From WHSW01 sp963759295 (GTDB taxonomy: Bacteria; Actinomycetota; Thermoleophilia; Solirubrobacterales; 70-9), in the NCBI GenBank assembly GCA_963759295.1, contig CAVWYT010000016.1, forward strand, positions 124,001-188,000: 64,000 nucleotides of DNA. Reading direction: 5' to 3'. Within the stretch, counting starts at the first letter, position 1. Each line of letters starts with the position of its first letter. The notes below the pieces were generated by a model that was not told the origin of the DNA, did no database searches, and worked only from the letters and a program-made list of their open reading frames with translations. Made by a program: the position numbers and the translations under genes. Below, piece by piece: positions 61,540 through 64,000 of the stretch.

Positions 61540-61995
61540 ATGAAGAAGATCTTTTGCCTGCTGGCCGTTCTGGCGATCACGGCCATAGCGGCGGCCCCGG
61601 CCCAAGCGGCCAAACACAGCATCGACTCGAGCGTCAAGATCGCGGATCTGGAGACGACGGGCTCTCCGCCGGCCTCGGGAACCGTTGACTACGCCGGGAC
61701 CATCAAGGGCGCGCTCGGCTCGGGCGCGGTCGTTGGCCAGAACATCTTCGGGCCGCTTCCGCAATTTCACGGCCCGGTCCGCGCCTTCTATGCGAAGGGC
61801 ACGCTGAAGGGCAGCTTGGAGGGCACCGGCGTCCTTAACGCCGACGGCAGCGTCAGCTTCGATGGAACTGGTGAGATCACCAAGGGCACCGGCAAGTACA
61901 AGGGCGCCAGGGGCAAGTTCACCTTCGTCGGGTCCGAGCCCTCCGTCGGGGCGAACGTTCAGAGCTTCGAGATAACGGGGACGGTCAAGTACTAA
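61540..61995 (+). CDS. secreted protein with Gly/Thr-rich beta repeats
   Basis: A 151-residue exported protein. The signal peptide MKKIFCLLAVLAITAIAAAP with cleavage near AQA-AK is clear, and AAGGAG-like bases lie 10 nt before the ATG. The mature part has repeated strand-turn units (GTVDYAGTIKGALGSGAVV, YAKGTLKGSLEGTGVL, SFDGTGEITKGTGKYKGARGKF, QSFEITGTV), suggesting a beta-barrel-like or allene-oxide-cyclase-like fold. It is the one intact cargo gene of the tRNA-Arg island. Confidence 0.75.
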   Translation: MKKIFCLLAVLAITAIAAAPAQAAKHSIDSSVKIADLETTGSPPASGTVDYAGTIKGALGSGAVVGQNIFGPLPQFHGPVRAFYAKGTLKGSLEGTGVLNADGSVSFDGTGEITKGTGKYKGARGKFTFVGSEPSVGANVQSFEITGTVKY

Positions 61996-62184
61996 GCACA
62001 TAGCGACCATATGAGCCTGGCCGGGCGCCGCTAGGCCCGCGGCTGGTGGCTGCTTCATGCAGAACCGCGGGCCACCGCTCATCCTACGCCGCCCGCTGCG
62101 CGTCGCAGTCCCCGATTGGGTGCGGCCCGCCGCAGCGGGGCAACGGAGTAGGTCCGGATCGGCGCCGAGACCTTGACATGGCCC

Positions 62185-62520
62185 CTACGGGCTGTCACGA
62201 CCATCGCTCCGCGCGACTGAACGTTGGTCGGCAAGCCGCCCTGCCGTGGTGAGGTTCAACACGGCAGGGATGGCCGAGACCGCGAACGTCAATGCGCGAC
62301 GCCGAAGCGGCAACTGCTGATAGGCAGCAGCGGTAGCTGCGGCGTCGAAAGCGTCAGCGAGACCAGCTGCGATCTGCCAGGGGCGCCCCGGACAGTTCGC
62401 TGCGCATCGCCAGCAGGGTCCCGGCGCCCAACAGCGCGTCACGGGCGCCGAAGGCACGGATGAAGAGCTGCGCTCCGGCGCCGTGGGCGTCCTCGCCGAA
62501 ATTGGCCCCAAGCAGCGCGT
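62185..62520 (-). pseudogene. small membrane protein remnant (DUF4267-like), frameshifted
   Basis: On the minus strand, one frame reads AGAQLFIRAFGARDALLGAGTLLAMRS. After about 62375-62385 it continues in another frame as QIAAGLADAFDAAATAAAYQQLPLRRRALTFAVSAI. Together these resemble the repeat-helix family DUF4267 (RxFGxRDxxLGxGxLLA, then GLxDxxDA). It is truncated and shifted. The stretch 61996-62184 upstream on the + strand shows no gene. Confidence 0.4.
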
Positions 62521-62586
62521 CCAACAAGTCGTCGGAAGGCGTCAGCCGACCGTGATTGTCGCCCGTTGCCGTCGGTTGCTGCCAGT

Positions 62587-62639
62587 AGCGGCGGACTTCT
62601 AATCCGCAGGTCGCAGGTTCGAATCCTGCCGGGGGCGCT
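62587..62639 (+). repeat. attR-like direct repeat (53 bp of tRNA-Arg 3' part)
   Basis: Perfect copy of 60872-60924 without the tRNA 5' half, so it is not a functional tRNA. Bases on either side differ from those at the first copy, which fixes the repeat ends. Confidence 0.8.
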
Positions 62640-62737
62640 CGCGAAAGGCCCTCACAACGGCGGGTTTTCGTTTTCGGTGACGGCGGGCGGCCGGCAGGGT
62701 GGCAACCAAAGTGGCAACCACCCGCCAGCCGGGCGCC

Positions 62738-63142
62738 TTAGCAGGTGTAGACCACGACTCTGTTTGAGACCGTGTCTCCGGGGGTCGTGTAATCGAGGGC
62801 CGTCGTCGGGAATACGGTGGCCCCTCCGTCTGGCGAGTAGACGTAGCCGTCGTATCTCGTGACGTTCACGTACTGCTCACACTTGAACGCGTCACGGTTG
62901 AGATTCTTCACGGCCTTTGAAAGCCGGGTCAGGGTGCGATTTACGCAGCCAATCGTCCGACACTTGACTCGCTTCGCCTGAAGCAGGCGATCGTTGACCT
63001 TGGCGAGTGACTTGCTCATTGGACGCAGGTCCTCCGCTGTTGGCTTTGACGGCGCCCGCCGCTCTTGACTGCCGGCGACCGCGACGGTCGTTCCACCGAG
63101 TACGAGTGTGGCGACAATCGCGACGATGATTCGCTTCCGCAT
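62738..63142 (-). CDS. secreted cysteine-containing protein
   Basis: A 134-residue protein with a signal peptide (MRKRIIVAIVATLVLGGTTVAVAG), a central helical part (MSKSLAKVNDRLLQAKRVKCRTIGC), and a C-terminal beta part ending in NRVVVYTC. Four cysteines (CRTIGC, KCEQY, YTC) would form two disulphides. An AAGGAGGAG site lies just before the ATG. Base composition is lower in GC than the neighbours. Not a known family. Confidence 0.65.
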   Translation of the reverse strand: MRKRIIVAIVATLVLGGTTVAVAGSQERRAPSKPTAEDLRPMSKSLAKVNDRLLQAKRVKCRTIGCVNRTLTRLSKAVKNLNRDAFKCEQYVNVTRYDGYVYSPDGGATVFPTTALDYTTPGDTVSNRVVVYTC

Positions 63143-63323
63143 CCGCTCCTCCTTGAATTGGACGTTATGACCACGCCATCCTCTACTCGCGCCACGGGCC
63201 GGTCAAGAAGGCGAACGAGCGCTTGCATGAGCGGGGCGACTTCGCTCGCGGCGCTCGCCCTCGTGGATCACCGAGAGCGCCAGGGAGGCCGACGCTGGGC
63301 TCGACGATGAAGGCGGTTTGTTC

Positions 63324-63758
63324 CTACGCGCGGCCGGGCCGGGCCTGCGTCTCGCGGAGGCGCGCCACCAGGGTCTCGAGCATCGACCAGGCGAGCTCTC
63401 CGTGCGCCTCGACGAGCGGTCGGAAAACCCAGGGAGTCATCCCGTGACAGCGAAGCTCAGTCACGGCTTCGACCGTCGCCGACCGCGGCCCGCCGTCGAT
63501 CAGCGCCATCTCCCCAAACCAGTCGCCCGGACCGAGGCTGCCAATCTCCTCCCCGTCGACGGTGACCTTCGCCTCTCCGGACTCGATCAAGAAGAAGCCG
63601 ATGCCGTCGCGCCCCTGAACCGCCGCGTGCTGACCCGCCTCGAACGTCCGCGCCTGCAGACTCTTCGCGAGGCGCTTGAGCTCCTTGTCGGACATCGCCG
63701 CGAACAGTGGCACCCTGCGCATGGTGGTGATCACGTCGGTGCTCATCGCGTCGATCAT
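63324..63758 (-). CDS. cyclic-nucleotide-binding domain protein
   Basis: A 144-residue protein consisting of one CAP-type domain: RRVPLFAAMSDKELKRLAKSL, EAGQHAAVQGRDGIGFFLIESGEAKV, then the phosphate-binding cassette LGPGDWFGEMALIDGGPRSATV. It ends after a helix (LETLVARLRETQA) without a helix-turn-helix, so it is not a transcription factor by itself. ATG 63758 is chosen; ATG 63746 and GTG 63803 are in the same frame. Confidence 0.8.
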   Translation of the reverse strand: MIDAMSTDVITTMRRVPLFAAMSDKELKRLAKSLQARTFEAGQHAAVQGRDGIGFFLIESGEAKVTVDGEEIGSLGPGDWFGEMALIDGGPRSATVEAVTELRCHGMTPWVFRPLVEAHGELAWSMLETLVARLRETQARPGRA

Positions 63759-63860
63759 AACCCGGTCGCGCCGCGCTCGCCGGTCGAGTGACCGGTCGGC
63801 CACTCTCGCAGCCGGGCGCGGCCCGAGCGCCGAGTGTCGAAGCCGGCTGCCCGAAATGCT

Positions 63861-63890
63861 GAGAGCCCGGCCAGCTGGGGCCGGGCTCTC
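63861..63890 (-). terminator. strong palindromic hairpin, probable terminator
   Basis: GAGAGCCCGGCC (63861-63872) / GGCCGGGCTCTC (63879-63890), a perfect 12-bp stem with 6-nt loop, 27 bp past the stop of the minus-strand gene at 63918. There is only a short T stretch after it on the minus strand. Confidence 0.6.
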
Positions 63891-63917
63891 CGAGAGTCAC
63901 TCGATAACCGGGGTGAC

Positions 63918-64000
63918 TCAGGTCTTGCGCTCGAGGTCGGCGACCTCCTCAGCCTTGCGATCAGCACGTTCTTGGGCGCGACCAAGCTCTTCCTTCTTCT
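63918..64000 (-). CDS. charged coiled-coil-like protein, C-terminus only (cut by window edge)
   Basis: The last 26 or so residues are visible (KKEELGRAQERADRKAEEVADLERKT then stop at 63918). They form a strongly charged amphipathic helix with E/R/A heptad-like spacing. The rest lies outside the window, so no function can be assigned. The perfect hairpin at 63861-63890 lies just behind the gene. Confidence 0.5.
   Translation of the reverse strand, partial: KKEELGRAQERADRKAEEVADLERKT

Larger units (their letters stand above)
60925..62639 (+). mobile_element. small decayed integrative island at tRNA-Arg
   Basis: 1.7 kb framed by the 53-bp direct repeats. Contents: a partial RHH-like coding stretch, a secreted beta-repeat-type protein, a frameshifted membrane-protein remnant, and unassigned DNA. 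No integrase gene remains, but the bases next to the tRNA (60961-60992) read on the minus strand as a repeated LGAKFGAKF-like tail, of a kind seen at integrase C-termini. The element is probably a deletion derivative. Confidence 0.65.

Noticed and set aside
62587..62639. A second tRNA-Arg gene
   Set aside because: Only the 3' part is present; acceptor 5' strand and D arm are missing.

Overview
The window is a dense, high-GC (about 70% by eye) bacterial chromosome segment on which nearly every strand switch is a short intergenic gap. Gene content points to Actinomycetota: GuaB3 beside guaA, actinobacterial-type CtaC/CtaD/CtaE/CtaF oxidase subunits, a WbbL-like glycosyltransferase, a DrrA-type ABC exporter and RIP-style leaderless promoters. 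The style of the cytochrome oxidase genes and the non-canonical ArgS suggest class Thermoleophilia (Solirubrobacterales/Gaiellales), but that placement is inference.

Layout. 0-25 kb is mostly housekeeping: argS, hup-pyrF, a D,D-carboxypeptidase, a hexose kinase, guaB3-guaA, a flippase, an M23 hydrolase with an RNA-like leader, rplM-rpsI, glmM-glmS, then nnr-alr-cca-HIT-enoyl-CoA hydratase joined by ATGA overlaps, and infA. 24-30 kb holds a GH63-like hydrolase, an ABC exporter and a GT4 glycosyltransferase. 30.6-43.1 kb is a respiration region. The + strand encodes a complete haem-copper oxidase (ctaC-ctaD-[stress-like protein]-ctaE). The - strand encodes a second subunit II/subunit I pair followed by ctaA, ctaB, a 36-residue membrane peptide and ctaF. 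In that second pair every haem and copper ligand of subunit I and most CuA ligands of subunit II are gone. It is the most unusual thing in the window.

43-60 kb carries a PAP2 protein, an LPG-synthase-like membrane protein, trxB, a drug/metabolite transporter and a minus-strand beta-oxidation-type operon (aminotransferase, acyl-CoA dehydrogenase, enoyl-CoA hydratase, two cupins, 3-hydroxyacyl-CoA dehydrogenase). Next come a thiolase, a rhodanese and a cobO-osmC-SDR-NUDIX operon. Many genes from 36 kb on contain one- or two-base indels, while none was seen in the first 36 kb. 60.3-62.7 kb has tRNA-Pro(UGG) and tRNA-Arg(UCU). The 3' part of tRNA-Arg is repeated 1.7 kb downstream as a perfect 53-bp direct repeat that frames a small decayed island. 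The window ends with a secreted protein, a cyclic-nucleotide-binding domain protein and the tail of a charged helical protein.

Regulation. At least 20 operon-leading genes have a TAnnnT hexamer 6-11 nt upstream of the start codon and no Shine-Dalgarno sequence, the signature of leaderless transcription. The guaB3-guaA leader holds two tandem terminator hairpins and a possible competing pairing.
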